NCBI RefSeq assembly: GCF_009789195.1
Contig: NZ_WSTC01000010.1
Span: 1-64,000 of the forward strand
Direction of reading: 5' to 3'
Length of the DNA stretch: 64,000 bases
Source of the DNA: Paenibacillus sp. MMS18-CY102
GTDB taxonomy: Bacteria; Bacillota; Bacilli; Paenibacillales; Paenibacillaceae
Shown here: positions 17,784 to 28,513 of the stretch, one piece after another
How the letters are laid out: each line of letters opens with the position of its first letter
How positions within the stretch are numbered: position 1 is the stretch's first letter
Notes under the pieces: generated by a model
The model's input: the letters and a program-made list of their open reading frames with translations, nothing else
Told to the model about the DNA's origin: nothing
The model's database searches: none
Program-made: the position numbers and the translations under genes

Positions 17784-17813
17784 ATAAGCCGGGTGTTAAG
17801 CGGCTTATTTTTT
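17784..17813 (+). terminator. plus-strand (antisense) terminator-like hairpin between rplF and rplR
   Basis: An 8-bp perfect stem ATAAGCCG / CGGCTTAT with a 9-base loop, followed on the plus strand by TTTTTT. All surrounding genes are on the minus strand, where no T-run follows. The T's are also part of the last Lys codons and stop of rplF. Confidence 0.45.
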
Positions 17814-18347
17814 CTTACCAGCTTTACCCTCTTTGCGGAGGATGCGTTCGCCTTCATACTTGATGCCTTTGCCTTTATACGGCTCTGGCTCACGTACGGA
17901 GCGAATTTTTGCCGCCGTTGCGCCAACAAGTTCTTTGTCGATGCCGCGAACGATGATTTTCGTCTGGGACGGCAGTTCGAATTCGATGCCGTTGTCCGGA
18001 GCGATCTCAACTGGGTGGGAGTACCCTACGCTAAGAACGACTTTCTCGCCGCTCTTTTGTGCACGGTAACCAACGCCAACGAGCTCAAGCGTTTTTGCAA
18101 AACCATCCGTTACGCCGCTTACCATGTTCGAAATAACGCTACGCGTCGTTCCGTGCAGGGAGCGGTGCAATTTGTTGTCAGTAGGACGTTCTACCACGAT
18201 CTCGTTTTCTGCTACATTGATCTTCATATCTTTGTGCAGCGAACGGGACAGGGAGCCTTTAGGTCCTTTTACAGTGATGACGCTGTCGTTCAGGCTGATG
18301 TTAACGCCTGCCGGTACAGCGATCGGTTTGCGACCAATACGGGACAT
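17805..18347 (-). CDS. rplF: 50S ribosomal protein L6
   Basis: A 180-residue protein of two repeated alpha/beta domains near the GTPase centre. It shows [19 protein letters not shown] at the start, VGVGYRAQ in the middle, and [16 protein letters not shown] at the end. The order rpsH-rplF-rplR is standard. Confidence 0.99.
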   Translation of the reverse strand: MSRIGRKPIAVPAGVNISLNDSVITVKGPKGSLSRSLHKDMKINVAENEIVVERPTDNKLHRSLHGTTRSVISNMVSGVTDGFAKTLELVGVGYRAQKSGEKVVLSVGYSHPVEIAPDNGIEFELPSQTKIIVRGIDKELVGATAAKIRSVREPEPYKGKGIKYEGERILRKEGKAGKKK

Positions 18348-18375
18348 TGTTACACCTCCAATCTTTGACGAGTTA

Positions 18376-18774
18376 TTACCAAACGTAGCAGACGACTTCG
18401 CCGCCGGATTTCGTTTGACGAGCTTCTTTATCGGTCATAATTCCTTTGGACGTGGAAATAATAGCAATTCCCAAGCCGCCCAATACGCGAGGAATCTCGG
18501 ACGATTTCGTGTAAACACGCAGACCAGGTTTGCTAATGCGCTTCAGGCCTGTGATTACGCGTTCGTTGTTCGATCCGTATTTCAGGAAAACACGGATGAT
18601 CCCTTGCTTGTTATCTTCGATATATTCTGCATCGCGGATGAAGCCCTCGCGTTTCAAAATCTCAGCGATTTGCTTCTTCACTTTCGAAGCGGGCATTTCC
18701 ACGGTTTCGTGACGAACGACATTCGCGTTGCGAATACGTGTCAGCATATCTGCGATCGGATCAGACATAACCAT
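18376..18774 (-). CDS. rpsH: 30S ribosomal protein S8
   Basis: A primary 16S-binding protein and, in other bacteria, the translational repressor of the spc operon. The 132-residue product starts [18 protein letters not shown] at ATG 18774, which has GGAGG 9 bases upstream. The next ATG would be 15 bases away. The C-terminal [20 protein letters not shown] is the rRNA-binding signature. Confidence 0.98.
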   Translation of the reverse strand: MVMSDPIADMLTRIRNANVVRHETVEMPASKVKKQIAEILKREGFIRDAEYIEDNKQGIIRVFLKYGSNNERVITGLKRISKPGLRVYTKSSEIPRVLGGLGIAIISTSKGIMTDKEARQTKSGGEVVCYVW

Positions 18775-18807
18775 TTATGTGAACCTCCTTCCCGAACTAA
18801 GAACTGA

Positions 18808-18993
18808 TTACCAACTTGCTTTTTTAACGCCAGGAATCTGGCCTTTATATGCTAATTCACGGAAACAAATCCGGCAAACTTTAAACTTTTGCAATACGGA
18901 ATGCGGACGGCCACAGCGCTCACAGCGCGTGTACGCACGCACTTTGAACTTCGGTGTGCGCTGTTGCTTCACTTTCATCGAAGTTTTTGCCAC
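18808..18993 (-). CDS. rpsN: 30S ribosomal protein S14, type Z
   Basis: A 61-residue zinc-binding form with CERC and CRIC motifs ([20 protein letters not shown]). It belongs to the short type-Z class used under zinc-replete conditions. Its location between rplE and rpsH is the housekeeping copy position. Confidence 0.98.
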   Translation of the reverse strand: MAKTSMKVKQQRTPKFKVRAYTRCERCGRPHSVLQKFKVCRICFRELAYKGQIPGVKKASW

Positions 18994-19014
18994 TTGGTAA
19001 ACACCTCCCGTGGA

Positions 19015-19557
19015 TTACTTCGTGAACGGCATGCCCAGTTGGGTGAGCAGCTCACGAGATTCTTCGTCCGTTTTGGCCGTCGTAACGATGACGATGTCCA
19101 TACCGCGAACTTTGTCTACTTTATCATACTCGATCTCCGGGAAGATGAGTTGGTCTTTCAGGCCCAGCGTGTAGTTACCGCGACCGTCGAACGCTTTGTT
19201 CGAAACACCGCGGAAGTCACGTACGCGTGGAAGCGTGATGTTGAACAGTTTGTCGAGGAAGTAGTACATACGCTCGCCGCGCAGTGTTACTTTCGCCCCG
19301 ATTGGCATGTTCTCACGAAGTTTGAAGCCTGCGATCGATTTCTTCGCACGCGTGATTACTGGCTTTTGACCAGCGATCAGCTGAAGTTCTGCAACAGCTG
19401 CGTCCAATACTTTGGAGTTTGCTACTGCCTCGCCGACACCCATGTTGATGACGACCTTCTCGATCTTAGGCACTTGCATTACAGTCGTATAATTAAACTT
19501 CTGCATCAGAGAAGGTGTAATTTCGTTTAGGAAACGATCTTTCATTCTTACTGCCAT
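19015..19557 (-). CDS. rplE: 50S ribosomal protein L5
   Basis: A 5S rRNA- and P-site-tRNA-contacting protein of 180 residues. It has the motif [19 protein letters not shown] and the segment [20 protein letters not shown] typical of L5, and ends [11 protein letters not shown]. The spc-operon order rplX-rplE-rpsN is intact. Confidence 0.99.
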   Translation of the reverse strand: MAVRMKDRFLNEITPSLMQKFNYTTVMQVPKIEKVVINMGVGEAVANSKVLDAAVAELQLIAGQKPVITRAKKSIAGFKLRENMPIGAKVTLRGERMYYFLDKLFNITLPRVRDFRGVSNKAFDGRGNYTLGLKDQLIFPEIEYDKVDKVRGMDIVIVTTAKTDEESRELLTQLGMPFTK

Positions 19558-19590
19558 GGTTCAGTGAACCTCCTTTCCGTCTCGGATCAA

Positions 19591-19944
19591 TTAGTCGATC
19601 ACTTCGCCGGATTTTTTAGCAACCCGGACTTTTTTGCCGTTGTCGAGCACTTTGTAACCGATACGCGTTACAGTACCGCTTTTCGGATCAATGTGCATAA
19701 CGTTCGATACGTGGATCGCAGCTTCTTGCTCGATGATGCCGCCTTGCGGATTCGCTTGGGACGGACGAGCGTGCTTCTTCACGATATTAACGCCTTCGAC
19801 CAGTACACGGTTTTCGCGAGGATAAGCTGCGATTACGCGACCTTTTTTACCTTTGTCTTTACCGCTAATAACGATAACATTATCGTCTTTTTTAACGTGA
19901 AGCTTGTTGTTATGCGATTCGAGAATTTTTTTCAGCCGTGGCAT
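19591..19944 (-). CDS. rplX: 50S ribosomal protein L24
   Basis: An assembly-initiating KOW-domain protein. The 117-residue product shows [20 protein letters not shown] and [20 protein letters not shown]. It follows rplN after a 70-base spacer. Confidence 0.98.
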   Translation of the reverse strand: MPRLKKILESHNNKLHVKKDDNVIVISGKDKGKKGRVIAAYPRENRVLVEGVNIVKKHARPSQANPQGGIIEQEAAIHVSNVMHIDPKSGTVTRIGYKVLDNGKKVRVAKKSGEVID

Positions 19945-20014
19945 GAGTACACCTCCTGCTTGCTTGATCGGTCTTGCTTATATTTACCCTTAGCGCGCTG
20001 CGCCCTGTGGGGTA

Positions 20015-20383
20015 TTAGATAACTTCCGGTGCGAGCGATACGATTTTCATGAAGTCTTTGTCACGCAGTTCACGAGCAACTGGTCCAAAGATACGCGTGC
20101 CACGTGGGCTCTTGTCTTCTTTCACGATTACCGCAGCGTTCTCATCGAATGCGATGTACGATCCGTCTTTACGACGTACAGAACGTTTCGTACGAACGAT
20201 AACTGCTTTCACAACGTCGCCTTTTTTGACAACGCCGCCTGGTGTTGCTTGTTTTACGGAGCAGACGATCAAATCTCCGATGTGGCCAACACGACGTCCC
20301 GTGCCACCAAGCACCCGAATGCACATCAATTGTTTAGCGCCGGAGTTGTCAGCGACAGCCAAACGCGTAAATGGTTGAATCAT
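20015..20383 (-). CDS. rplN: 50S ribosomal protein L14
   Basis: A 122-residue protein at the subunit interface that contacts silencing and hibernation factors in many bacteria. It begins [20 protein letters not shown] and includes [19 protein letters not shown]. It is the first gene of the spc segment, 50 bases after rpsQ. Confidence 0.99.
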   Translation of the reverse strand: MIQPFTRLAVADNSGAKQLMCIRVLGGTGRRVGHIGDLIVCSVKQATPGGVVKKGDVVKAVIVRTKRSVRRKDGSYIAFDENAAVIVKEDKSPRGTRIFGPVARELRDKDFMKIVSLAPEVI

Positions 20384-20433
20384 TTCAACGTCCTCCTTTC
20401 GGAAAAATGCTCTTTAGACTTCAGTCCAATAAC

Positions 20434-20697
20434 TTAAAGGACGATCGCTTCTTCAACGATTTCTACGAGTCTGAAGCGTTTGTCTTTGGAAAGCGGACGA
20501 GACTCCATGATTTTCACGACGTCGCCGATCTTCGCCTGGTTGTTCTCGTCATGTGCTTTGAACTTCTTCGTGCTTTTAATGCGTTTATGGTACAGATCAT
20601 GTTTTTTGTAAGTCTCAATTGCAACCACGATCGTTTTGTCCATTTTATCGCTTACCACTTTGCCGATTAGAACTTTGCGGGCATTGCGTTCGCTCAT
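20434..20697 (-). CDS. rpsQ: 30S ribosomal protein S17
   Basis: An 87-residue OB-fold primary 16S-binding protein. It shows [20 protein letters not shown] and [20 protein letters not shown]. It is the last gene of the S10 segment order rplP-rpmC-rpsQ. Confidence 0.99.
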   Translation of the reverse strand: MSERNARKVLIGKVVSDKMDKTIVVAIETYKKHDLYHKRIKSTKKFKAHDENNQAKIGDVVKIMESRPLSKDKRFRLVEIVEEAIVL

Positions 20698-20748
20698 GTT
20701 CTTCCTCCTTCCTTAAGCCATTAAAAGGGCTTATCCGCAGTGTGAATA

Positions 20749-20949
20749 TTAACTACTGATACCGAGTTCTCTTTCACGCAAGACGGTTTTGGCACGAGCT
20801 ATTTCCTTCCGCACATCACGAATGCGAGTCGGATTGTCCAGTTGGCCCGTTGCCAGTTGGAAACGAAGGTTGAACAGTTCTTCTTTGAAGCCTGCGACTT
20901 TTTGTTCAATCTCAGCAGAGGTTAGGTTGCGAAATTCACTAGCTTTCAT
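20749..20949 (-). CDS. rpmC: 50S ribosomal protein L29
   Basis: A 66-residue two-helix protein at the peptide exit tunnel ([40 protein letters not shown]). GTG 20961 is in frame, but ATG 20949 has GGTGG 8 bases upstream and gives the family start. The start lies inside the rplP 3' end, overlapping it by 11 bases. Confidence 0.97.
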   Translation of the reverse strand: MKASEFRNLTSAEIEQKVAGFKEELFNLRFQLATGQLDNPTRIRDVRKEIARAKTVLRERELGISS

Positions 20950-21373
20950 TTGCTTCACCACCCACTTCTTCGCGTTTCACGAACTTCGTTTTAACAGGGA
21001 GTTTGTGGGCCGCGAGGCGCATTGCTTCACGTGCGATTTCTTCCGGTACACCTGCAAGCTCGAACATAACCTTGCCTGGTTTAACAACCGCTACCCATTT
21101 CTCAACGTTACCTTTACCGCTACCCATCCGTACTTCAAGCGGCTTTTGCGTGATTGGCTTGTGCGGGAAGATCTTGATCCACACTTTACCACCCCGTTTG
21201 ATGTAACGGGTCATCGCGATCCGTGCAGATTCGATCTGACGGTTCGTAATCCATGAAGGCTCAAGTGCTTGGAGGCCGTATTCGCCGAAAGCGACTTCCG
21301 TACCACCTTTTGCTCTACCTCTCATGTTACCGCGTTGTTGCTTACGGTGTTTGACGCGTTTTGGTACCAACAT
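20939..21373 (-). CDS. rplP: 50S ribosomal protein L16
   Basis: A 144-residue protein near the peptidyl-transferase centre and A-site tRNA. It shows [20 protein letters not shown], the [20 protein letters not shown] signature, and [20 protein letters not shown]. It starts 2 bases after the rpsC stop and overlaps rpmC. Confidence 0.99.
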   Translation of the reverse strand: MLVPKRVKHRKQQRGNMRGRAKGGTEVAFGEYGLQALEPSWITNRQIESARIAMTRYIKRGGKVWIKIFPHKPITQKPLEVRMGSGKGNVEKWVAVVKPGKVMFELAGVPEEIAREAMRLAAHKLPVKTKFVKREEVGGEANES

Positions 21374-21375
21374 GG

Positions 21376-22041
21376 TTAGTTGCCTCCTTCCTGTGCAGCT
21401 TTCTTCTTAGCAGCTGGAAGGATTTCACCGCGATAGATCCACACTTTTACGCCGATGCGGCCGTAAGTCGTGTGTGCTTCTGCTGTGCCGTAGTCAATAT
21501 CAGCGCGCAGCGTATGAAGCGGAACCGTACCTTCGCTGTAGCCTTCCGTACGTGCGATCTCAGCGCCGCCGAGGCGTCCGCTAACCGACGTTTTGATACC
21601 TTTTGCGCCCGAACGCATCGTGCGTTGGATCGCTTGTTTCAGTGCACGGCGGAACGAAGTCCGGCGCTCAAGCTGTTGAGCAATGCTTTCAGCTACGAGG
21701 ATAGCGTCCAGATCTGCTTGCTTGATTTCCGTGATGTTAATGTGCACTTTTTTGCCGTTCGTAATTTTAGCAAGTTGGTTGCGGAGGTTTTCAACTTCCG
21801 AACCGCCCTTACCGATAACCATGCCTGGTTTCGCCGTGTTGATCGTTACGTTGACGCGGTTAGCGGCACGCTCGATCTCGATACGGGAAACGGCTGCGTC
21901 TTTCAGCTTGTTTTTCAGGTATTCACGGATTTTCACGTCTTCGATAAGAAGATCGCCGAAATCTTTACCTGCAAACCATTTGGATTCCCAGTCACGGATG
22001 ATACCGATACGGAGTCCGACTGGATTTACCTTTTGACCCAC
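21376..22041 (-). CDS. rpsC: 30S ribosomal protein S3
   Basis: A 221-residue protein of the mRNA entry tunnel. The KH domain contains [20 protein letters not shown], and the C-terminal domain carries [20 protein letters not shown] and [10 protein letters not shown]. Confidence 0.99.
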   Translation of the reverse strand: MGQKVNPVGLRIGIIRDWESKWFAGKDFGDLLIEDVKIREYLKNKLKDAAVSRIEIERAANRVNVTINTAKPGMVIGKGGSEVENLRNQLAKITNGKKVHINITEIKQADLDAILVAESIAQQLERRTSFRRALKQAIQRTMRSGAKGIKTSVSGRLGGAEIARTEGYSEGTVPLHTLRADIDYGTAEAHTTYGRIGVKVWIYRGEILPAAKKKAAQEGGN

Positions 22042-22054
22042 ACGTTTTCCCTCC

Positions 22055-22390
22055 TTATTTCTCGGATACGATCAAAGTGATATGGCTCGTACGTTTGTTA
22101 ATCCGGCTAGCGCGACCCATCGCGCGTGGACGGAAGCGTTTCAACGTCGGTCCTTGGTTCACGAATACTTGCTCGATTACCAACTTGTTAACGTCGAGTT
22201 GGTAGTTATGCTCCGCATTTGCGATAGCGGAGTTCAAAAGCTTCTCCACAATCGGGGAAGCAGACTTTGGCGTGTGACGCAAAATCGCGATCGCCTCGCC
22301 TACCTTCTTGCCGCGAATCAAATCGACAACGAGTTGGGCTTTACGAGGTGCGATACGTACGAAATTAGCGTGCGCTTTCGCTTGTGCCAT
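22055..22390 (-). CDS. rplV: 50S ribosomal protein L22
   Basis: A 111-residue protein whose loop lines the exit tunnel. It shows [20 protein letters not shown] at the start and the beta-hairpin region [20 protein letters not shown]. It ends [10 protein letters not shown]. Confidence 0.99.
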   Translation of the reverse strand: MAQAKAHANFVRIAPRKAQLVVDLIRGKKVGEAIAILRHTPKSASPIVEKLLNSAIANAEHNYQLDVNKLVIEQVFVNQGPTLKRFRPRAMGRASRINKRTSHITLIVSEK

Positions 22391-22429
22391 GGATGAACCT
22401 CCTCTCGTAACATCGAGTCAAACCGTTAA

Positions 22430-22711
22430 TTAACGGCGACCCGTTTTCTTATCGTCGTCACTGTGGCCTTTGTACGTACGCGTCGGTGCGAACTCACCGA
22501 ACTTGTGTCCAACCATATCTTCCGTGACGTATACTGGCACGTGTTTGCGACCGTCATAAACCGCCAACGTGTGACCAATGAATTGTGGGAAAATGGTCGA
22601 GCGCCGGGACCAAGTTTTGATCACGACTTTTTTGTTCGTCTCGTTCAGCTCTTCGACTTTCTTCAGCAGGTAGCCGTCAATAAACGGACCTTTTTTCAAA
22701 CTGCGACCCAT
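22430..22711 (-). CDS. rpsS: 30S ribosomal protein S19
   Basis: A 93-residue head protein. ATG 22711 gives the standard [20 protein letters not shown]; the frame extends six codons further only through SD sequence. It contains [20 protein letters not shown] and ends [19 protein letters not shown]. Confidence 0.98.
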   Translation of the reverse strand: MGRSLKKGPFIDGYLLKKVEELNETNKKVVIKTWSRRSTIFPQFIGHTLAVYDGRKHVPVYVTEDMVGHKFGEFAPTRTYKGHSDDDKKTGRR

Positions 22712-22779
22712 GGATGATCCTCCCTTCACTGAACGTGGGCGTGACGGGAATCCGTCACGCAGATTGTATCAAGCAACTA

Positions 22780-23610
22780 TTATTTCGTGCGACCACGAAC
22801 AATATATTGGCTCGATGCTTTTTTCTTCTTGCGAGTTTTGAAACCGAGCGTCGGTTTGCCCCATGGGGACATTGGCGATTTGCGACCGATTGGAGCGCGC
22901 CCTTCGCCACCACCGTGTGGGTGATCGTTCGGGTTCATGACCACGCCGCGAACTTCCGGACGCTTGCCGAGCCAACGGTTACGGCCTGCTTTACCGATTT
23001 TCACGAGTTCATGGTCTTCGTTACCTACGGAACCGATTGTAGCGCGGCATTTTTTGAGGATGCGACGCGTTTCGCCGGACGTAAGACGAATTACTGCATA
23101 ATCTTCTTCCTTACCGAGCAGCTGAGCTTCCGTTCCTGCTGCACGAACGAGTTGTCCACCTTTACCAGGTTTCATCTCGATGTTGTGGATAACCGTACCG
23201 ACTGGAATGTTCTCAAGCGGCAACGCGTTACCTACTTTGATATCAGCTCCCGTACCAGACATTACTTGGTCGCCAACTTTAAGGCCTTTAGGCGCGATGA
23301 TGTAACGTTTCTCGCCGTCAGCGTAGTTGATGAGCGCAATGTTGGACGTACGGTTCGGATCATACTCGATCGTCGCTACGCGACCAGCGATACCATCCTT
23401 GTTCCGTTTGAAGTCGATAATCCGGTATTTACGTTTGTGTCCGCCGCCATGGTGACGAACCGTAATTTTACCTTGGTTGTTGCGGCCTGCTTTCTTCGAA
23501 AGTGGCGCAAGCAACGATTTCTCCGGTGTGCTTGTCGTGATCTCTTCGAACGTCGAGACGGACATTGCACGGCGTGCCGGAGATGTCGGTTTATACTTCT
23601 TAATTGGCAC
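22780..23610 (-). CDS. rplB: 50S ribosomal protein L2
   Basis: A 276-residue protein essential for subunit association and peptidyl transfer. It has the N-terminal [20 protein letters not shown], the central [20 protein letters not shown], and the C-terminal [20 protein letters not shown] signature. Confidence 0.99.
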   Translation of the reverse strand: MPIKKYKPTSPARRAMSVSTFEEITTSTPEKSLLAPLSKKAGRNNQGKITVRHHGGGHKRKYRIIDFKRNKDGIAGRVATIEYDPNRTSNIALINYADGEKRYIIAPKGLKVGDQVMSGTGADIKVGNALPLENIPVGTVIHNIEMKPGKGGQLVRAAGTEAQLLGKEEDYAVIRLTSGETRRILKKCRATIGSVGNEDHELVKIGKAGRNRWLGKRPEVRGVVMNPNDHPHGGGEGRAPIGRKSPMSPWGKPTLGFKTRKKKKASSQYIVRGRTK

Positions 23611-23640
23611 TTGGTTTCCCTCCTATCCTGAAGTTATAAG

Positions 23641-23931
23641 TTATACAGACTCGAAGAACTCGAGTTCTTTGCTTTCGGCGCTCAATTGAACGATCGCCTT
23701 TTTCCATTCGGAAGTATATCCGTTGTGACGGCCATAACGCTTCGGTTTAGCCGGTACGCGCATCGTGTTCACGCTGTCGACCTTCACTTTGAAGATTTGC
23801 TCGACTGCGCTTTTGATTTCCGTTTTGTTGGCACGAATGTCAACTTCGAAGACATAGCGCTTAGCTGCCATGAAATCGCTGGTGCGTTCCGTAATAACCG
23901 GGCGCTTGATAATATCGCGTGGGTTCTTCAT
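23641..23931 (-). CDS. rplW: 50S ribosomal protein L23
   Basis: A 96-residue protein at the tunnel exit, where trigger factor and SRP dock. It shows [20 protein letters not shown] and [20 protein letters not shown]. It shares one base with the rplD stop (TAATG). Confidence 0.98.
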   Translation of the reverse strand: MKNPRDIIKRPVITERTSDFMAAKRYVFEVDIRANKTEIKSAVEQIFKVKVDSVNTMRVPAKPKRYGRHNGYTSEWKKAIVQLSAESKELEFFESV

Positions 23932-24554
23932 TACGCAAGCACCTCCTGAACTTTCTCTACAGCTTCTTTAGTGATGATCAGTCGATCGTATTGCAATACG
24001 TCAAGCACGTTAATGCCTTCAGCTGCAACGAACTTCACACCTGGAATATTGCGCGCCGACAACGCTACGTTGTCTTCGTAGTTAGCTGTAACTACGAGCG
24101 CTTTGCGAGCTACCTTCAGGTTATTCAGGATAGCTGCGAATTCCTTCGTTTTCGGTGCTGCCAGTGCCAGTTGATCCAGAACGACGATTTCGTTGCTGAT
24201 CACTTTAGTGGACAGAGCCGATTTGATCGCCAGACGGCGAACTTTTCTTGGAAGTTTGAAGCCATAGCTGCGTGGTGTAGGTCCGAATACCGTACCACCG
24301 CCAACCCATTGTGGGGAGCGAATCGAACCCTGACGAGCACGACCCGTGCCTTTTTGTTTCCAAGGCTTGCGGCCGCCGCCGCGAACTTCAGAACGTCCTT
24401 TAGTTTTGTGCGTACCACGGCGTTCTGCAGCTTGTTGCAGAAGCACAGCACTGTGCAATACGTGAGTATTTGGTGTAATGCCAAATACGTTGTCTGCCAG
24501 TTCGACTTCGCCGACTTGCGAGCCACTCACGTTATAAAGAGCTACTTTAGGCAT
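23931..24554 (-). CDS. rplD: 50S ribosomal protein L4
   Basis: A 207-residue protein with a tunnel-lining loop. It has the Arg/Gly-rich loop signature ([20 protein letters not shown]) and [20 protein letters not shown]. Autoregulation by L4 of the S10 operon is known in Enterobacteria and cannot be inferred here. Confidence 0.99.
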   Translation of the reverse strand: MPKVALYNVSGSQVGEVELADNVFGITPNTHVLHSAVLLQQAAERRGTHKTKGRSEVRGGGRKPWKQKGTGRARQGSIRSPQWVGGGTVFGPTPRSYGFKLPRKVRRLAIKSALSTKVISNEIVVLDQLALAAPKTKEFAAILNNLKVARKALVVTANYEDNVALSARNIPGVKFVAAEGINVLDVLQYDRLIITKEAVEKVQEVLA

Positions 24555-24578
24555 AGATAGTTCCTCCTTTCTTTAAAA

Positions 24579-25202
24579 TTATTTCTTCACCGTCAATTTG
24601 ACTTTAACGAGTGCGTTTTTAGGGCCTGGAATCGAACCTTTAACCAAGATTACGTTACGCTCTGCATCGACGCGTACGACTTCAAGGTTTTGAATCGTGA
24701 TCGTTTCGTTACCCATGTGCCCTGGAAGGCGTTTGCCTTTAGGTACGCGGTTCGCTTGGATCGAACCCATGGAACCTGGTCCACGGTGATAGCGGGAACC
24801 GTGCGACATAGGACCCGTGCTTTGTCCCCAACGTTTGATAACGCCTTGGAAACCTTTACCCTTCGAAACGCCCGTTACGTCAACAAATTCGCCTTCCGTG
24901 AATACGTCAGCCTTGATTACTTGGCCAACTTCATATTCGCCGAGGTTGATACCGCGAATTTCACGAATGTAGCGCTTAGGAGCCGTATTGGCTTTCTTCG
25001 CGTGGCCTTGTGCAGGCTTAGTCGAATTTTTTTCTTTCTTATCCACAAAGCCAAGTTGAACTGCTTCGTAGCCATCGTTCTCTTGGTCTTTCTTTTGCAA
25101 GACGACGTTAGGGCCAGCTTCGATGACCGTTACCGGTACTACGTTACCTTCAGCCGTAAACACTTGCGTCATGCCGATCTTTTTGCCTAAGATACCTTTC
25201 AT
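24579..25202 (-). CDS. rplC: 50S ribosomal protein L3
   Basis: A 207-residue early-assembly protein reaching the peptidyl-transferase centre. It shows [40 protein letters not shown] and the [18 protein letters not shown] finger. It lies second in the superoperon. Confidence 0.99.
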   Translation of the reverse strand: MKGILGKKIGMTQVFTAEGNVVPVTVIEAGPNVVLQKKDQENDGYEAVQLGFVDKKEKNSTKPAQGHAKKANTAPKRYIREIRGINLGEYEVGQVIKADVFTEGEFVDVTGVSKGKGFQGVIKRWGQSTGPMSHGSRYHRGPGSMGSIQANRVPKGKRLPGHMGNETITIQNLEVVRVDAERNVILVKGSIPGPKNALVKVKLTVKK

Positions 25203-25242
25203 GTTGACACCTCTTTTCCTTTACTAATCTATCTTTTTGTTC

Positions 25243-25653
<411 letters not shown>

Positions 25654-25688
25654 TCACATCATCGCAACGTCACAGACCAACATCAAAT

Positions 25689-25717
25689 ATTATATCTAAC
25701 TGGGCGGGCAAATGCAA
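25689..25717 (-). promoter_or_regulatory. promoter of the S10-spc-alpha superoperon
   Basis: On the minus strand TTGCAT (25712-25717), 17 bases, TATAAT (25689-25694): a strong sigma-A promoter 138 bases upstream of rpsJ. Its presence agrees with independent transcription, since no str operon lies upstream. Confidence 0.85.
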
Positions 25718-25775
25718 CTAAAAGTTGAATGCAAATAAAAGTAGGCGTAACACCTTAAGAATGGCACAAAATAAA

Positions 25776-25810
25776 CCGGATACCTCTAATCCTCAGATCG
25801 ATGTATCCGG
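25776..25810 (-). terminator. terminator of the surface-glycoconjugate operon
   Basis: An 8-bp perfect stem CCGGATAC / GTATCCGG, followed on the minus strand by TTTATTTTG, 24 bases past the stop of the last ILEI gene. It separates that operon from the S10 promoter. Confidence 0.85.
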
Positions 25811-25833
25811 CTAGGCTTTATGATTTTCAGTTA

Positions 25834-27546
25834 CTATATCATATTGATTATTTGATCCATATTAGTTAACCACTCTTGTAAATCGTTTGCATTTGAGACT
25901 GCCATAATCATCGCATCAATCATTAGCGGATCTCGTATGTATTGCAACGAAGGCACTAATAACATTGCTTCATTGCCAAATCGGTGGCTGAGAAGATCGT
26001 AAATTACAGATAGCTTCGTTTCCGTTGCGACACGCTTCCTCTGAACAATCTCCTTAATGGAATAAGAATCAAGCCTGTCGGTGTAGAAACCATCTGCACC
26101 AAGATCAATTAACTCTTCTAGCTCAGCCTTCACATTCACTGTATGCAGGAACGTTCTTACTCCATTCCGATGGAGTGCATCACCAAGTTTACGGTTATAT
26201 CGTTGGGGAGTCATGGCAACAGCAAGAATAGGTTTTCCTTGCACAAACTCTACGACCTCCGCATCAGATGAATCCGTTTGATACAGCGTATATATATATG
26301 AAGGAAAAGAATGAACCTGCTCAACTACATCGTACATCTCTTCTCTATAAAGCTGCGGTACAATTCGCGAAAGCACGTTATCGTCATACGATTCTGTCGA
26401 CTGCACCAATTTTTGAAACTGAACACGAACAGTCTCCATATCGAAATGCTTTGTATCCGTAACCAAATAGGCATCGGTGTATTTGTGCAAGAAAGCCATC
26501 ACATCATGGGCTGTTAGTGGTGTAAAGCGGCCAAGGATTGGCGTCGAGCGAAATTGTTCATGCGTCATTGGCTGTCCTGGCTGCACGCCTTCTGGCCTTT
26601 GCTGTTTCAGATGCCCATAGAGCAACTCGCTCCAATCATGTCTTGCTACGAGTTCCCCATCGGATGTCAGTTCGAAATCAAGCTCGAACACACGATGTCC
26701 CCGGTGGACGTAGTGGAACTCCAGCGCCTCGAGGCAGTTTGTATATGCAATGCCTTCCCACTCCCCTCCCGCATGACAAATGGAGGCTCTGTCCACCCAT
26801 GCATGTGGATGAACGCGTATAGGAGGGACCGCGCGATAAAGTGCATTCGGCAAATACATCGTCACAAAGCTGTCAACTACGTTCGATTCAAGCAATTGCA
26901 ACGAGGGAGTGTATGTAACCATATTGATCCCCCGTTGATTCGAACTATATTCAATGCCATCAATTACGATTGAAGCCAAGCTGTTACCGGACAACGCCCC
27001 TTGGCTTGTCATCGTAAAGGTATGAGGAGAAACGGATTTCAAACACTCCTCATTCACGTTTATAGCTTCAGGCGAACATTGCTCATATAACACTTCGTAC
27101 GTTCCATCTTCTTGCTTGTGTCCAATCCATACATAACTATGCCGGAGCTTCGATCGGTCTAATTGCGTAATTCCTATATTCGCCAACCGGGCAGCATTCA
27201 TATCATCAACCGCCTGGCTTCCTTCGTCCTTCACCGCGATCCAAACCCAGCAATCTGGTGCCAAACCATTCAAATAATCTGCCAACTGAACGCCCTCAAT
27301 CACGGATATCTCATGTCGGTTCATTTTGAAATACGGGATGAACGTAGGATCATGAAAATAAACGTCAGTGCAATTTCGACTTACATCCATATCCGTGAAC
27401 AATTTCATTCTAATTCTATTTCGCCTGTAATAACTTTTGGCATAGGCCCGGTACACGTTCTTCTCGTGCTCATTCATGCCTCTGTCGATCTTCATGCTTG
27501 CGGCAATATACATCGATTCGCGCTCTATACTGTGCATGCTACTCAC
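25834..27546 (-). CDS. ILEI/FAM3-like domain fused to a GDPD-like phosphodiesterase domain
   Basis: A 570-residue protein with no signal peptide or membrane segment. Residues about 79-240 form an ILEI (FAM3)-like unit, with WIAVKDEGSQAVDD, LRHSYVWIG, NQRGINMVTY and VDSFVTMYLPNALY. Residues about 256-500 resemble glycerophosphodiester phosphodiesterases: CHAGGEWEGIAYTNCLEAL (His258), FELDFELTSDGELVARHDW (Glu288, Asp290, His303) and LVTDTK. The usual HRG is HAGG, as in one GDPD-like subfamily. Activity on a glycerophosphate polymer or lipid head group is inferred from the fold and from the LtaS-type neighbour. GTG 27546 is taken as start because AGGTGG lies 9 bases upstream; it overlaps the previous gene by 8 bases. 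Last gene of the operon. Cytosolic location is predicted but surprising for a surface-polymer enzyme. Confidence 0.75.
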   Translation of the reverse strand: MSSMHSIERESMYIAASMKIDRGMNEHEKNVYRAYAKSYYRRNRIRMKLFTDMDVSRNCTDVYFHDPTFIPYFKMNRHEISVIEGVQLADYLNGLAPDCWVWIAVKDEGSQAVDDMNAARLANIGITQLDRSKLRHSYVWIGHKQEDGTYEVLYEQCSPEAINVNEECLKSVSPHTFTMTSQGALSGNSLASIVIDGIEYSSNQRGINMVTYTPSLQLLESNVVDSFVTMYLPNALYRAVPPIRVHPHAWVDRASICHAGGEWEGIAYTNCLEALEFHYVHRGHRVFELDFELTSDGELVARHDWSELLYGHLKQQRPEGVQPGQPMTHEQFRSTPILGRFTPLTAHDVMAFLHKYTDAYLVTDTKHFDMETVRVQFQKLVQSTESYDDNVLSRIVPQLYREEMYDVVEQVHSFPSYIYTLYQTDSSDAEVVEFVQGKPILAVAMTPQRYNRKLGDALHRNGVRTFLHTVNVKAELEELIDLGADGFYTDRLDSYSIKEIVQRKRVATETKLSVIYDLLSHRFGNEAMLLVPSLQYIRDPLMIDAMIMAVSNANDLQEWLTNMDQIINMI

Positions 27547-28513
27547 GGCTTACTTCCACCTTTCGCTCAGCCATATAGATTGTCTCGGGCAGATACACTG
27601 TGGAGAACGTGTCGACAGCCACCGAACGAACAACATGCATACCAATAAGATCCAGTATGACAATGCTCATCCCTCGACGGTTCACCGCATAATCACGGCC
27701 GTCGATTTTAATTTCTGCTTTATTGCCGTAATCAAAGCCTGCACTGCTAATTGAAATCGCAACGGGCAACCTAAATCCATTAAATGTCGATAACTCTGGA
27801 TAATCTACTTCGATCATCCGGTCCGCAACTTCCTCGTATAGCGTAATAAATTCAAACTCGCTTCTTTTGAACAAAATATTGACATAGCTTCTGCGCAAAT
27901 GGTCTCGTGTAAGCGCTCGAATCCCCACCGAGTGGAGTTTCTCCTGCCATTCATGGTCAAGTGCTTGGGAGCCGTCATCCTTCACAGCCATCATAATCAA
28001 TGAGAATGGGCCGGCATTCTTTAGCATTTGTTCCAATGACTCGCCATGCAACACAGTGATATCGTATCCGCTATTTCGTAATGATGGGATGAGCGCCTCT
28101 TCATCAAAGCATATGGATGTTGGCTCGGCGATAGCATTCAGGCTGTTCCCCTGTTCGACTCGTATGCCATTACTATGGCAAAAGCCGTTAAAAATCTCAG
28201 GCCATTTCCTATTCGAAACAATTACCTCAGGAGGCTTCTGCATCTCGTAGACGACTGCCCAACCTGGAGGGATTTCCTCCTCTTCTGCAGGTTCCTCTTC
28301 TGTCTTTGGAAATTCAGTCACAACCGGCATATCCTCATCGATCACTTGCCGAGTTTCTTCATTTAACTCCACTTCCTGAGACTGGATATTTGTCTCACTA
28401 AGCACTTCTCCAGTGTGTCTGACAGTGGCAGGAGCACGGAAGAGGAACAATAAAACAACAATCAATCCGCTGCTTAGCACAAGCGCAGTGGCTTGCAATT
28501 GAATGATCGTCAT
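27539..28513 (-). CDS. membrane-anchored ILEI/FAM3-like domain protein
   Basis: A 324-residue protein with one N-terminal transmembrane anchor (about residues 6-27), an acidic Pro/Glu linker (about 35-85, with TEEEPAEEEEIPPG), and a C-terminal ILEI-like domain (about 140-315). The domain shows MMAVKDDGSQALDHEWQEKL, LRRSYVNILF, SSAGFDYGNKAEIKIDG, NRRGMSIVILD and VDTFSTVYLPETIY. The anchor and linker predict an extracytoplasmic domain held off the membrane. ILEI domains in vertebrate POMGNT1 bind glycans, so a carbohydrate-binding role is a reasonable guess, not a demonstrated one. It overlaps the upstream LtaS-like gene by ATGA and the downstream gene by 8 bases, so the three are coupled. Confidence 0.75.
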   Translation of the reverse strand: MTIIQLQATALVLSSGLIVVLLFLFRAPATVRHTGEVLSETNIQSQEVELNEETRQVIDEDMPVVTEFPKTEEEPAEEEEIPPGWAVVYEMQKPPEVIVSNRKWPEIFNGFCHSNGIRVEQGNSLNAIAEPTSICFDEEALIPSLRNSGYDITVLHGESLEQMLKNAGPFSLIMMAVKDDGSQALDHEWQEKLHSVGIRALTRDHLRRSYVNILFKRSEFEFITLYEEVADRMIEVDYPELSTFNGFRLPVAISISSAGFDYGNKAEIKIDGRDYAVNRRGMSIVILDLIGMHVVRSVAVDTFSTVYLPETIYMAERKVEVSRE

